From Rippkaea orientalis PCC 8801 (GTDB lineage: Bacteria; Cyanobacteriota; Cyanobacteriia; Cyanobacteriales; Microcystaceae): a stretch of 64,000 nt of DNA. A program made the translations under genes and the position numbers. Below are positions 1 through 9,958 of this stretch, in pieces (within the stretch, counting starts at the first letter, position 1; every line of letters starts with the position of its first letter). The notes under the pieces were generated by a model. It had not been told where the DNA came from. It saw only the letters and a list, made by a program, of their open reading frames with translations, and did not search any database. The stretch spans positions 3,814,097 through 3,878,096 of the forward strand of contig NC_011726.1 in NCBI RefSeq assembly GCF_000021805.1, written 5' to 3'.

Positions 1-309
1 CCCTTTTTTAATAATGCTAAACAACGGCTTCAACAATTACTCAACCCTGGTACAATTGTTAAGATACGAGATACAGGAGATAGTAGCTATAATCGTATTG
101 TTGCTGAAATATTTATCAATCAAAGGTCAATTAACTTACAAATGATACAAGAAGGTCAAGGAGCGATTTATTGTCAATATTTAGATAATTGTCGTAGTAC
201 AAAATCCGCCTATCTTCAAGCTGAAGCCAATGCCAAAAAACGAGGATTAGGTATTTGGAACCCTCAACAACCTTGGACTGGTATTAGAGAAAATCATCCT
301 TGTCAATAG
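1..309 (+). CDS. Thermonuclease-like (SNase domain) protein, C-terminal part
   Basis: An open frame of 102 codons runs in from the left edge and stops at TAG 307-309; the start lies outside the window. The visible part matches the second half of a staphylococcal-nuclease fold: YNRIVAEIF (strand with the basic residue), INLQMIQEGQGAIYCQY (helix and strand), then a Cys-containing loop and AEANAKKRGLGIW, the usual end of SNase domains. Such proteins cut DNA or RNA with Ca2+ and are often exported in bacteria. Location and the N-terminal catalytic residues cannot be judged from this fragment. It lies about 100 bp upstream of pth on the same strand, without visible functional linkage. Confidence 0.75.
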   Translation, partial: PFFNNAKQRLQQLLNPGTIVKIRDTGDSSYNRIVAEIFINQRSINLQMIQEGQGAIYCQYLDNCRSTKSAYLQAEANAKKRGLGIWNPQQPWTGIRENHPCQ

Positions 310-407
310 TTAATGGTTGATAATTGACAATTAATATCTCTCCCTACTCTTTGAAGTCAGAAGTTAATCCTTCCCACCTCCCCCATCTCCCCCATCTTCT
401 CTAACCA

Positions 408-1016
408 ATGACTCAACAAACAGCCCTAACCATCCCCCAACTCATTATCGGATTAGGAAATCCTGAAGTAAAATACGATAAAACCCGTCATAATATCGGT
501 TTTGAAGTGATAGATGCCTTAGCAGAAACTTGGCAATTATCCCTGAAAGAAAATCGCCGTTTTCAAGGATTATTTGCTGAGGGAATGGCTAGGGGAAATC
601 ATAAAATCTATCTTCTCAAACCCCTAACCTATATGAACCGTTCCGGTCAATCGGTTCGCGCAGTCAGTGATTGGTACAAACTTTATCCTAACTCCATGCT
701 AGTCATTTACGATGACATGGATTTACCTGTAGGAAGGATGCGGATGCGTCTGGAAGGGTCGGCCGGGGGACACAATGGGATGAAATCGATTATTTCCCAT
801 GTCGGTAGTCAAGATTTTCCTCGGTTACGCCTTGGAATTGGTAAGTCGAATCAGTCTAAAGAGACGATTTCTCACGTTTTAGGAAAATTTGCTCCCCAAG
901 AACAGGAAATTATCGCCAAAGTTTTATCTTTAGCCGTAGATGCGGTGGAAATGAGCCTTAAAGAAGGGGTGGCCAAAGCCATGAGTCTTTATAATAACCA
1001 AACAGCAACGAATTAG
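408..1016 (+). CDS. pth: Peptidyl-tRNA hydrolase
   Basis: Cytosolic enzyme that frees tRNA from peptidyl-tRNAs dropped by stalled ribosomes. The 202-residue length is normal for bacterial Pth. It shows the N-terminal signature IIGLGNPEVKYDKTRHNIGF with the catalytic His at about residue 28 (TRHNIGF), the substrate-side Asn in YMNRSGQSV, the Asp of YDDMDLP, and the GSAGGHNGMKSI loop. The ATG at 408 leaves a short N-terminal extension (TQQTALTIPQL) ahead of the conserved core, common in cyanobacterial homologues. The ycf65 gene begins 6 bp after its stop, so the two are probably co-transcribed; both belong to translation. Confidence 0.95.
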   Translation: MTQQTALTIPQLIIGLGNPEVKYDKTRHNIGFEVIDALAETWQLSLKENRRFQGLFAEGMARGNHKIYLLKPLTYMNRSGQSVRAVSDWYKLYPNSMLVIYDDMDLPVGRMRMRLEGSAGGHNGMKSIISHVGSQDFPRLRLGIGKSNQSKETISHVLGKFAPQEQEIIAKVLSLAVDAVEMSLKEGVAKAMSLYNNQTATN

Positions 1017-1022
1017 AGTATA

Positions 1023-1385
1023 ATGGAGTGTTGCAGTAAAACTAATATTAATGAGGGTGATCCGTTGCAGCAGACAACATCAAGATTTCTTTTAAAAGTG
1101 CTTTGGTTAGATGCCAATGTAGCGATCGCAGTTGATCATCTTGTGGGCAAGGGAAATAGTCCCTTAACTGCTTACTTTTTCTGGCCTCGCAATGATGCTT
1201 GGCAACAGTTAAAAGATGAATTAGAAGCCAAGCACTGGATTTCTGAAGGCGAACGCATTGAAATTCTCAATCAAGCCACAGAAGTCATCAATTATTGGCA
1301 AGATCTCCGTAACCAAGGGAGAAGTGTACCAATGCCTGAAGCCCAAGCTAAGTTTCCCCAAGTGGTCTTCAGTGGCAGTAATTAG
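1023..1385 (+). CDS. ycf65: Plastid/cyanobacterial-specific ribosomal protein PSRP-3 (Ycf65)
   Basis: Small-subunit ribosomal protein found only in cyanobacteria and plastids. The 120-residue frame holds the family's conserved block: [33 protein letters not shown], then [12 protein letters not shown]. The first roughly 18 residues ([17 protein letters not shown]) do not look like the family, which usually begins close to the [10 protein letters not shown] strand. A later non-ATG start, for example the TTG near 1063, is therefore possible and the true protein may be about 100 residues. It follows pth by 6 bp on the same strand. Confidence 0.88.
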   Translation: MECCSKTNINEGDPLQQTTSRFLLKVLWLDANVAIAVDHLVGKGNSPLTAYFFWPRNDAWQQLKDELEAKHWISEGERIEILNQATEVINYWQDLRNQGRSVPMPEAQAKFPQVVFSGSN

Positions 1386-1463
1386 TTGGGAAAGTCTGGG
1401 GAGGGTAGGGAAGCAGGAAGAGATAGTTTAACCTGTTGCCTGTTCCCTGTTCCCTTCAATCAA

Positions 1464-1874
1464 TTAAACCAATCCACCGGCCGCTTGCAGACGTGCTCTA
1501 GCCCGTTTGTAAGCTTGTGATGCCTTGATTTGCTCGCGGCGATCGCTGCCTTTGTTGGCTTCTTCTAGACGGGATTGGGCTTCGCTAAAGTCAGCTTGTG
1601 CGTCTTCTTTAGTAATATCATCGCCAATTTCTGCTGAATTCACCAAAACTTGCAAGATATCTTGCTCAACTTCAGCGATGCCACCCATCACAACTAAGCT
1701 TTTCCAGTCTTTATCGAGGCGCACTCGCATGACCCCAATATCTAGGTTAGTCAATAAGGGGGCGTGACTCGGAAGAATACCCAATTGTCCTGAGGTACTG
1801 GGTAGGATGGCTTCTTCCACATCGCCATCCCAAACAATTTTATCTGGGGTAATTACACGAACTTGTAACGCCAT
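1464..1874 (-). CDS. atpC: ATP synthase F1 epsilon subunit
   Basis: Epsilon subunit of the thylakoid F1Fo ATP synthase (also called atpE in cyanobacteria and plastids); it links gamma to the c-ring and inhibits ATP hydrolysis. The 136 residues have the N-terminal beta-sandwich with [19 protein letters not shown] and a C-terminal helical hairpin ([19 protein letters not shown], then [12 protein letters not shown]). It lies downstream of atpB on the same strand with 107 bp between them, the separate beta-epsilon transcription unit typical of cyanobacteria. The heptamer repeat at 1876-1914 sits directly before the start codon, where a ribosome-binding site should be. Confidence 0.96.
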   Translation of the reverse strand: MALQVRVITPDKIVWDGDVEEAILPSTSGQLGILPSHAPLLTNLDIGVMRVRLDKDWKSLVVMGGIAEVEQDILQVLVNSAEIGDDITKEDAQADFSEAQSRLEEANKGSDRREQIKASQAYKRARARLQAAGGLV

Positions 1875-1875
1875 A

Positions 1876-1914
1876 TCAGTTATTAGTTATCAGTTATCAG
1901 TTATCAGTTATCAG
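1876..1914. repeat. Heptamer tandem repeat (TCAGTTA)n, STRR-like
   Basis: Five consecutive TCAGTTA units (1876-1882, an imperfect TTAGTTA, then three perfect ones to 1910), followed by a partial unit. Short tandemly repeated repetitive sequences with 7-bp units are known from cyanobacterial genomes. This tract begins 1 bp upstream of the atpC start codon in the atpB-atpC spacer, so it occupies the 5' leader of atpC. Confidence 0.8.
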
Positions 1915-1981
1915 GCCAGTTAACAGTAAATTGGAAGAGATGCCTCTAAATGACTGTTAACTGACAACCTATTGGCAGAGA

Positions 1982-3445
<1,464 letters not shown>

Positions 3446-3704
3446 CTATATTAAGGGGTTAGCTTAGAATTTGGCTAAGGGAGAATCTGCTCTCGTTATT
3501 CTGTTTTTCGCCACTCTATAGAGTAGCACTTCTGGGTAACACGGGGAATAGCGTTTTGGGAAAAGTCTGGCAACGGGTTAAGGGCAAAGGGCAAGAGTCA
3601 GAAAATTTAAGACTTGATCTCTCATTTTTTTAGCATCGGGGTAAGCAATCCCCACCCTACGCACCTTATGTCTACGTTATAATCACTTACTTAGTACAAA
3701 AAAA

Positions 3705-5342
3705 TTAATTAAAACTTCCAGAACTTGTCGCTAAAGTTACCACAAATTTAACTACAAATTCTTGTTCAAAGACTTCTTTATTATAGTCTAAACTCCATAA
3801 TTCTAAACTACAATCATCTTTAGGATTAGTAGGGAATAGATGCAAATGTAGCTTTTTATATTCTGCGTCATACTTACATTCAATGGTTTTAATAGCTCCA
3901 ATTTGTCGGCGATCAAGGGCAACCGCTAAACGTAAAATAGCACTAAGCTGTCTCACCATTTTACGGTATATTTCAGGTAATTTATTATAAGGTTCGTGCT
4001 TTTTCTTGGGGGTACTTTTTCGATGATAGCGAGCAATATTAGCGATGGTTTCCAATTCTACTTCAGTAAATCCTAATAATTCAGCATTACGAATTAAATA
4101 ATAGGAGTGTTTATGGTGGGCTGAATGACTTACATATAACCCACAATTATGTAATATACTAGCAGACCAAAGTAATTCCCATTGCTCCATTCCCCAATCA
4201 TGGAGAATGCCTTTTAGTTGTTCAAATAAACTCCACGCAAATTCAGCCACTCGCTCGGTGTATTCTAGATCAACTTGATACTTACGGGCAATTTTTTTGA
4301 CACTCCGTTGACGGACTTGACTTTGATATTTTAAGCGATCTTCAATTAACCCGTGGGTTAACATCCAATCGACAATCATTCCCTCTCGCAACGCCCGTTC
4401 ACACAGGGTAATATTATCTAGGGAGAGTATTGACATGGCTTCCATCAAGACTGTACCTCCGGCGACGATAATTTCAGCCCGTTTATCCGACATCCCTGGA
4501 ACGGCTAACCGTTCTTGGTACGTCATCGCCGCAAACCGTTTGACTAAGGCTTTGACTTCTTGACGGCTCATTTGATACCCTTGTAGGGGATTAGGCACTT
4601 CTCCTAAGGTTTCTACAGCGTGGATAGTGGCTAGGGTTTCGATGGTTCCTGATGTTCCTATCAGTTTAGGCTCTTCGTTTTCTTTAAGCTTATGACGTAA
4701 CTCATCAATGGGGCGTTCTAGCATTCCTCGTACATAAGCGCGTAAATAGGCAAATTCCGAGTCACTAATGGGATCAGTGGTTATCAATTCTTCTGTTAGT
4801 CGTACTGCGCCTACTTTCGTGCTACTGAGGAAGCGGGGTTCTTGAGCATCTGCAAGGATTATTTCGGTAGATCCCCCTCCAATATCAATAATAACGTGGG
4901 GTTTATCCTGAAAATCCATCCCAGAGAGTACCCCTAGATAGATGCGACGCGCTTCTTCATACCCTGAAATGAGGTTGACAAAAATGCCAACTTCGTCTTT
5001 TACCCGTTGAATAAAGATTTGTCCATTGGAGGCTTCTCGCGTAGCACTCGTAGCGGTGGCTACGATATAATCAACATTCATGCTGGTGGCGAGATCTTTA
5101 CACCGTTGTAGGGAGGAGATCGCCCGTTCTATGGCTTCTTCTGTCAGTTTTCCGCTTTTGGGTTCCTGTTCTCCTAGCCGTACGGTATCTTTTTGCCGTG
5201 CCAAAATGGTAAAAGCTGGTAAGGTTTTGTCAATTTCTACCACCACCATGTGGATCGAATTAGTACCAATATCGATCGCGGCTAATAAACAGGTTTGAGC
5301 GCGATCGCTATTACTGGGATTAGCTTTCGGAGATTGTATCAT
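3705..5342 (-). CDS. ppx: Exopolyphosphatase / pppGpp phosphohydrolase (Ppx/GppA)
   Basis: Hydrolyses terminal phosphates of polyphosphate and, in some relatives, pppGpp. The 545 residues comprise an ASKHA phosphatase module (about 15-320) with AAIDIGTNSIHMVVVEI, the catalytic Glu region ISGYEEARRIYLGV and the phosphate loop VIIDIGGGSTEI, then a C-terminal HD-like helical region (about 330-520) with LHNCGLYVSHSAHHKHS. Full length for the cyanobacterial family. The ATG at 5342 is 3 bp from a transposon right-end-like palindrome (5346-5381), so its promoter or leader may have been altered by an insertion. The gene stands alone. Confidence 0.92.
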   Translation of the reverse strand: MIQSPKANPSNSDRAQTCLLAAIDIGTNSIHMVVVEIDKTLPAFTILARQKDTVRLGEQEPKSGKLTEEAIERAISSLQRCKDLATSMNVDYIVATATSATREASNGQIFIQRVKDEVGIFVNLISGYEEARRIYLGVLSGMDFQDKPHVIIDIGGGSTEIILADAQEPRFLSSTKVGAVRLTEELITTDPISDSEFAYLRAYVRGMLERPIDELRHKLKENEEPKLIGTSGTIETLATIHAVETLGEVPNPLQGYQMSRQEVKALVKRFAAMTYQERLAVPGMSDKRAEIIVAGGTVLMEAMSILSLDNITLCERALREGMIVDWMLTHGLIEDRLKYQSQVRQRSVKKIARKYQVDLEYTERVAEFAWSLFEQLKGILHDWGMEQWELLWSASILHNCGLYVSHSAHHKHSYYLIRNAELLGFTEVELETIANIARYHRKSTPKKKHEPYNKLPEIYRKMVRQLSAILRLAVALDRRQIGAIKTIECKYDAEYKKLHLHLFPTNPKDDCSLELWSLDYNKEVFEQEFVVKFVVTLATSSGSFN

Positions 5343-5345
5343 TTT

Positions 5346-5381
5346 AAAGAATCCTCGCCGTTTTACGGCGCGGGAGTGTCA
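5346..5381 (+). repeat. IS200/IS605-type right-end hairpin, copy 1
   Basis: GAATCCTCGCCGTTTTACGG and the following bases form a hairpin (CGCCGT/ACGGCG) and end in GTGTCAA. The same 36-bp sequence with one central difference is present in reverse orientation at 8216-8252. A terminal TCAA next to a hairpin resembles the right end and cleavage site of IS608-type elements. No left end or tnpB is found beside this copy, because ppx starts immediately to its left, so it looks like a stray end or truncated relic. Confidence 0.6.
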
Positions 5382-5522
5382 AAAGCTCGTTTTCCATCAC
5401 TTCTCTAGGATAGGACGTTTGAGCCATTTATCAAATAATTTTTGTTAATCAATGAATAATCTGAAAATCTACTGAGGAATTGATTGATAACCGTTAAATA
5501 TTTGCTAATATTAGCAATATAG

Positions 5523-5657
5523 CAGTTAGCTTACGATGACTTAGATAAAGTCATTATTCCTCATCGCAAAAGTGAATTAGAGTTAGGTTATCAAAATACT
5601 TTTTGTACTGACTGTAAGGTAATGGTTGCTAATATGCAATGGACAAAAGAATGCTAG
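5523..5657 (+). pseudogene. Unrecognised protein fragment, 44 codons
   Basis: Open from the codon after a TAG to TAG 5655-5657, without an ATG near its beginning. It reads QLAYDDLDKVIIPHRKSELE, followed by a segment with two cysteines (FCTDCKVMVANMQW). The composition looks protein-like rather than random, but I do not recognise the family. It is probably the end of a decayed gene. Confidence 0.25.
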
Positions 5658-5766
5658 ATAAGTCCTATAGTAGCGGGTTTTTGAACCGTTTAGGCTTATA
5701 TAGCAAGTCTAAATAAAACTTGAACACCTTCTGATCCGGCGTTCCCTTCCTTTCTAGGAGAAAATT

Positions 5767-5835
5767 ATGACCATTGAAGTTATGACAACAACCTCAAAGT
5801 TATATGAAAAGGATTATAAACAGAGGAAATCTTAA
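5767..5835 (+). pseudogene. DUF29-like N-terminal remnant
   Basis: AGGAG at about 5756 precedes ATG 5767, and the frame reads MTIEVMTTTSKLYEKDYKQR before TAA at 5833. TTTxxLYEKDY is how many cyanobacterial DUF29 proteins begin; normally a WLE helix and about 130 more residues follow. Here the frame leaves the family sequence after EKDY and stops, so it is a truncated copy. Identification rests on about 12 residues only. Confidence 0.4.
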
Positions 5836-5927
5836 ATACTGAGTATTTACCTGATTAGTTATAAGAGATGCGATCGCTTATCATGGAATTTTTGACAGAT
5901 ACCGAAAAAATACAACATTGGAAAAAT

Positions 5928-6383
5928 TCACGCTAAGACTGTGAGTCCTTGTAAATAATCAACTAATTGGCGATCGTGATCATGACTTAAATTTCCAAGG
6001 GGAAGATGATCTTTATCAAACGCTTCTACCGCTAAAACTTCTAAACTATCTCTAATAGCTAATGTTCCCGTTACTTCTGCTTCAATTAAAATCGAAATAG
6101 AATGGATTCTAGGGTCACGATCAGGAGAAGAATAAACCCCCACTAAGCGACGAATGGTTAATAAATCTAACCCCGTTTCTTCTGATAATTCTCGCTTAAC
6201 AGTGGTTAAAACATCTTCTCCCCAATCAATAATTCCCCCCGGAAGTCCCCATTGTCCTGTATCTTGCCGCCGAATTAAGACAATGCGTCCATCAGGAAGA
6301 ATCGGAATAATCGTTGCTCCTGTGATGGGGTGACGAAATATAATCCCCATTATGGTTTTAATATATCGCCACAATTGACCCAT
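5928..6383 (-). CDS. NUDIX hydrolase
   Basis: Pyrophosphohydrolase acting on a nucleoside diphosphate linked to another group; the substrate cannot be told from sequence. The Nudix box is complete: G-x5-E-x7-REL-x-EE-x-GL within GGIIDWGEDVLTTVKRELSE and ETGL. I prefer the ATG at 6383 (MGQLWRYIKTIMGIIFRHP, 151 residues). The frame is open to an upstream ATG at 6464, but the extra 27 residues (MWQCRQSRKLEVSRF...) are unlike the family. The stop lies 12 bp or more beyond the argH stop side, on the same strand, so it may be the second gene of an argH transcript. Confidence 0.88.
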   Translation of the reverse strand: MGQLWRYIKTIMGIIFRHPITGATIIPILPDGRIVLIRRQDTGQWGLPGGIIDWGEDVLTTVKRELSEETGLDLLTIRRLVGVYSSPDRDPRIHSISILIEAEVTGTLAIRDSLEVLAVEAFDKDHLPLGNLSHDHDRQLVDYLQGLTVLA

Positions 6384-6476
6384 AGCAATCAAGAAGAAAC
6401 TCAATAAGTTGATAGTTAAAAAACGCGACACTTCAAGCTTTCTGCTTTGCCTACACTGCCACATTTCTTATGACGA

Positions 6477-7865
6477 TTAAGAGGACTCTAATTGAGCCTT
6501 TGCCCTTGTAATGGCTTGACGGATTTGTTCAAAACCAGTTCCCCCATAGCTATTACGCGCTGCTACCACCTGTTTAGGGGCGATCGCATCGTAAATATCG
6601 GCTTCAAAGGCTGGATGTAACGCTTGCCATTCTTCTAAGGATAAATCCTTGAGTAACTTACCGGCCGCCGAACTGGTTTTAACCACCTTCCCAACTAAAT
6701 TATAGGCCTCCCGAAAAGGAATCCCTTTAGCGGCTAAATAATCCGCTACATCCGTTGCATTGGAAAAGTCCTCGGATACGGCTTCGGCTAGGCGTTCTTC
6801 GCGGAATTTAATGCCTTCAGCTAAGAGAATGGTCATGGCCTCCAAACAGACTTTCACGGTTTTGACACCATCAAAAATGGCTTCTTTGTCCTCTTGCAGA
6901 TCTTTATTGTACGCTAAAGGTAGCCCTTTCATTAAGACTAACATCCCTTGCAAGTGGCCAAAAACGCGACCAGCCTTTCCCCGGACTAATTCAGGAACAT
7001 CCGGGTTTTTCTTTTGGGGCATAATACTCGATCCCGTGGCGCAGCTATCCGTTAGACTGATAAAACTAAACTCATGGGAAGACCAGAGGATCATTTCTTC
7101 ACTTAAACGGCTTAAATGAACCATAATCAGACTGGCTGCGTTGAGGAATTCAATGGCAAAATCCCGATCGCTGACCCCATCTAAACTGTTGCCATAGACC
7201 CCTTGAAATTGCAATAATTCGGCACTGTAATGGCGATCAATAGGAAAAGTCGTCCCCGCTAACGCCCCGCATCCTAGGGGTGAAATATTGGTTCTGGCGT
7301 AAATTTCGCCTAAGCGTTCCCAGTCCCGTTGTGCCATTTGGAAATAGGCGAGGAGATGGTGGGCTAAACTAATCGGTTGTGCCCGTTGCAGGTGGGTATA
7401 GCCAGGGATCAGGGTTTCGATATGGTTCTCAGCGTGGTTTACTAAGACTTGCTGAAATTCCCGTAATTGGGCGCGAATTTGGCTAATTTGATCCCTTAGA
7501 TAGAGCCGAATATCGGTTCCCACCTGATCGTTACGCGATCGCGCGGTATGGAGTTTTTTGCCCACATCTCCGACAATTTCGGTCAATCGCCTTTCGACGG
7601 CAAAGTGAACATCTTCTTGATCAATTCCTGGTTTAAACTCTCCCTGGCGGTATTCTTGGCGAATCTGTTCTAAGCCTTGGGTCAGTTTTTGGGCTTCTTC
7701 TGGGGAAATAATGCCCGTATGGGCTAACATTTGGGCATGGGCAATCGATCCGGTGAGATCGTATTCGATTAGTTCGATATCGAAGCCAATACTGGCGTTA
7801 AATTCAACAATAGCTGGATGGAGACTCCCTTCAAAGCGATCGCTCCACGTTTTTTGTTTGGTCAC
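6477..7865 (-). CDS. argH: Argininosuccinate lyase
   Basis: Last enzyme of arginine synthesis: argininosuccinate to arginine and fumarate, as a cytosolic homotetramer. The 462-residue length is typical. It carries the superfamily signature [20 protein letters not shown] around residue 280 with the flexible catalytic Ser loop, plus [13 protein letters not shown] and [12 protein letters not shown]-like segments ([14 protein letters not shown]) that hold substrate-binding His and Arg residues. The ATG at 7865 gives [14 protein letters not shown], the conserved N terminus. The downstream NUDIX gene is on the same strand. Confidence 0.96.
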   Translation of the reverse strand: MTKQKTWSDRFEGSLHPAIVEFNASIGFDIELIEYDLTGSIAHAQMLAHTGIISPEEAQKLTQGLEQIRQEYRQGEFKPGIDQEDVHFAVERRLTEIVGDVGKKLHTARSRNDQVGTDIRLYLRDQISQIRAQLREFQQVLVNHAENHIETLIPGYTHLQRAQPISLAHHLLAYFQMAQRDWERLGEIYARTNISPLGCGALAGTTFPIDRHYSAELLQFQGVYGNSLDGVSDRDFAIEFLNAASLIMVHLSRLSEEMILWSSHEFSFISLTDSCATGSSIMPQKKNPDVPELVRGKAGRVFGHLQGMLVLMKGLPLAYNKDLQEDKEAIFDGVKTVKVCLEAMTILLAEGIKFREERLAEAVSEDFSNATDVADYLAAKGIPFREAYNLVGKVVKTSSAAGKLLKDLSLEEWQALHPAFEADIYDAIAPKQVVAARNSYGGTGFEQIRQAITRAKAQLESS

Positions 7866-7936
7866 AGCAACCCCTTAAAACAGTGAATATATCTAAGATA
7901 GAGTCAACTATTAGAATTTAACCATTAAATTAATGA

Positions 7937-8182
7937 TCAGCTACTGGTAAAAGTACGAAACATATACCCTAGGACAAACCCGATTCCTAGAGCCCATACT
8001 TGACCTGACTGAATAAAATTTTTCCAAGATTTTTGAAAATCAGCGAGAATATCGACGTTTTGTACACTTTGAGCGAACAGATGCCCTAAGACTAACCCGT
8101 GGTTACTCATGGAAAATACCTGATCTTGCCAAGAAGAGACATCGATAAGTCCGAGACTGATAGTTGGTTCAAAGATCACCAT
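7937..8182 (-). CDS. Small membrane-anchored protein, unknown function
   Basis: An 81-residue frame with no family I can name. The C-terminal part has one likely transmembrane segment (VWALGIGFVLGYMFRTF), preceded by an amphipathic stretch SVQNVDILADFQKSWKNFI. CAGGGAAA lies upstream of the ATG at 8182; a later ATG at 8110 (MSNHGLVLG) would give 57 residues. It sits 71 bp upstream of argH on the same strand. The organised soluble-helix-plus-anchor layout makes it likely real, but this rests on composition only. Confidence 0.55.
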   Translation of the reverse strand: MVIFEPTISLGLIDVSSWQDQVFSMSNHGLVLGHLFAQSVQNVDILADFQKSWKNFIQSGQVWALGIGFVLGYMFRTFTSS

Positions 8183-8215
8183 TGAAAAATTTCCCTGTCT
8201 ATATCCTATACCGTT

Positions 8216-8530
8216 GACACTCCCGCTCCGTAAAACGGCGAGGATTCTTAAGAGATGTAAATCCTTAAAGGGTTAGCCAAAAACCCGCTACTCTCTCGCC
8301 CAAAAGGGTCTGAGCCTACTTTTTTGTATGTTCTTGACTCACTCACTCAATTGTCTTTGTTTGTGAGGGCTCGGTTCAGAGTGCTAATGCACCAAACTAG
8401 CCATTTCGGTTAGTCGTCATTTAACTGAGTGTCCCACCACTGGGAGTTTCACCCGTCAATTAAGGTCTTAGTGGCTACCTTAATTGTAAACTCAAAGTCA
8501 CGAAATTTAAAGCCGTCCTAAAAAGACGGG
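8216..8530 (-). mobile_element. IS200/IS605-like element without transposase (PATE/MITE type)
   Basis: Read on the minus strand, the left end is a hairpin around AAACCCCGTCTTTTTAGGAC GG (pairing CCGTC with GACGG). The right end is GAATCCTCGCCGTTTTACGG followed by the bases to GTGTCAA at 8216, also a hairpin ending in TCAA. The roughly 315-bp interior has no TnpA or TnpB frame but several strong hairpins, including a perfect 10+10 palindrome at 8457-8486. Asymmetric ends with subterminal hairpins fit single-strand transposition by IS200/IS605 enzymes acting in trans. The left end supplies the TGA stop of the neighbouring phosphatase gene (8534-8536), so the insertion touches the 3' end of that gene. 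Confidence 0.6.
8457..8486. repeat. Perfect palindrome inside the transposase-less element
   Basis: CAATTAAGGT (8457-8466), a 10-base loop CTTAGTGGCT, then ACCTTAATTG (8477-8486), a perfect 10-bp stem. It lies in the left half of the IS200/IS605-like element, as read on the minus strand, and could be part of a structured RNA or a transposase recognition site. Confidence 0.7.
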
Positions 8531-8533
8531 GTT

Positions 8534-9958
8534 TCAAACCCAATTTTCTGATGATTTTACCTGCATAACGACTAGCGTCATATCATCACTATTATTATTT
8601 TCTGAACCGACAAATTGCTTGATTTGTTCAAATAAATAATCGAGAATCCCTTCGGAGTTGTTCCCCTGCTGACAAGCGGTTTGGAAGGCTTGGATCAGGT
8701 TTTCTTCATCAAAGCGATCGCCTTTTTGACTGACCGCATCGGTAAAGCCATCGGTATAGTAAATAACCGTGTCTCCTGGGGCTAATTGAACTTGTCCATC
8801 GCCGTACTCAGAATCCGCATCCAAGCCGATTAACATTCCCTCCGTATCGAGTTTAGCGATCTCTTGGGTAGAAGCTTTCCACCACAGAGGAGGATTATGC
8901 GCTGCATTGCTAAAGGACAAACAACGGGTTTTGGGATCGTATTCCGAATAAAATAGGGTAACAAAGCGATGAGAGTTTTCCAAATCCGCGTACATCACTC
9001 GGTTAAGATGTTGGAGAATTTGGCCGGGGGAATGGCGGTTGAGGACTTCTGCTCTGAGCATTCCTCTGGTCATGGTCATGATCAACCCGGCGGGGACTCC
9101 TTTGCCCATCACGTCCCCGATGACGATACTCCAGGGTACACCATTGGCTGATTCCTGCCCCTTACTGCCTTGATCTTGCCTCAGTTGGTCGTAGTTGGTG
9201 GGAATAAAATCGTAGTAGTCCCCTCCGACTCGGTTTGCCGTTTCACAACGGGCGGCCAATTCTACCCCTTGAATGGTGGGGCATTTTCGGGGTAGTAAGC
9301 GCAATTGAATGTCTGAAGCAATTTCCAATTCCCGATCTTGCCGTTCTTTGGAGCGCAATTCTACTGTTAATTCGTTATTAGCGATCGCCACGGCAGTTTG
9401 ATCGGCCACTAATTGAAGAAGCTTGCGTCGGGTTTGGGTCCAAATATATTCGGGATTAATACTAAAAACATAAAGCCGTCCCCGTTCAATATTTTTGACT
9501 AAAATTGGTGTACTATACAGCCGAATTTTCGTTCCCAGTTGATGGCGAATTTGCTCGTCTAAGGAAGCGGGTAAAACGGGGGTAGCTGATTGATTATTGA
9601 TTTGATTAATGATTTTCGTTAGGACTTGTTGAATCTCTTGCCCCATCTGATGATCTTGACAATGTAATTGCTCTAGGGAAACTTGTCCGTTAGGCTTATA
9701 CAAAATCAAGGCACTGCCATCGGCATCTGTTACCCGTGCCGTCATTAACGGGGTCAATTCTAGAAATTGATTGAGATTGTTAAAACTCCTTAGGGCAAAT
9801 CCTAAGGAACTTAACAGATTTTGAATTTTATTTTGTTCTCGGTAGAGACTAGCCACCAGTTCTTTGAGTGCGAAAACAGGGGTGGCATCAGTTTTGAGAC
9901 CACGGGCAGGTGTGTTTTTCGCTGGGTAGGGCTGGCGGGAAATAGGCACAGCAGTCAT
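8534..9958 (-). CDS. GAF-like plus SpoIIE (PP2C) serine phosphatase
   Basis: A 474-residue signalling phosphatase of the RsbU type, which normally dephosphorylates anti-sigma-factor antagonists. The N-terminal part (about 30-210) looks like a GAF sensor: FNNLNQFLELTPLMTARVTD, IRLYSTPILVKNIERGRLYV, VADQTAVAIANNELT. A short helical linker leads to the SpoIIE domain (about 230-470), with metal-binding Asp motifs GGDYYDFIP, VIGDVMGKGVPAGLIM, TDGFTDAVSQKGDRF and NNNSDDMTLVVMQV. No membrane segments. The last residues NWV and the stop are formed at the junction with the transposon left end, so the native C terminus may have been slightly different. No anti-sigma genes adjoin it. Confidence 0.9.
   Translation of the reverse strand: MTAVPISRQPYPAKNTPARGLKTDATPVFALKELVASLYREQNKIQNLLSSLGFALRSFNNLNQFLELTPLMTARVTDADGSALILYKPNGQVSLEQLHCQDHQMGQEIQQVLTKIINQINNQSATPVLPASLDEQIRHQLGTKIRLYSTPILVKNIERGRLYVFSINPEYIWTQTRRKLLQLVADQTAVAIANNELTVELRSKERQDRELEIASDIQLRLLPRKCPTIQGVELAARCETANRVGGDYYDFIPTNYDQLRQDQGSKGQESANGVPWSIVIGDVMGKGVPAGLIMTMTRGMLRAEVLNRHSPGQILQHLNRVMYADLENSHRFVTLFYSEYDPKTRCLSFSNAAHNPPLWWKASTQEIAKLDTEGMLIGLDADSEYGDGQVQLAPGDTVIYYTDGFTDAVSQKGDRFDEENLIQAFQTACQQGNNSEGILDYLFEQIKQFVGSENNNSDDMTLVVMQVKSSENWV

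Larger units (their letters stand above)
5382..5927. other. Gene-poor 546-bp region with gene debris
   Basis: Between the ppx start and the NUDIX gene there is no intact gene. The region holds AT-rich sequence, an unrecognised 44-codon open stretch (5523-5657), and a 22-codon DUF29-like N-terminal remnant with its own ribosome-binding site (5767-5835). A further 17-codon ATG frame (5883-5936) runs into the end of the NUDIX gene. Together with the stray IS end on its left, this looks like an insertion and decay hot spot. Confidence 0.6.
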
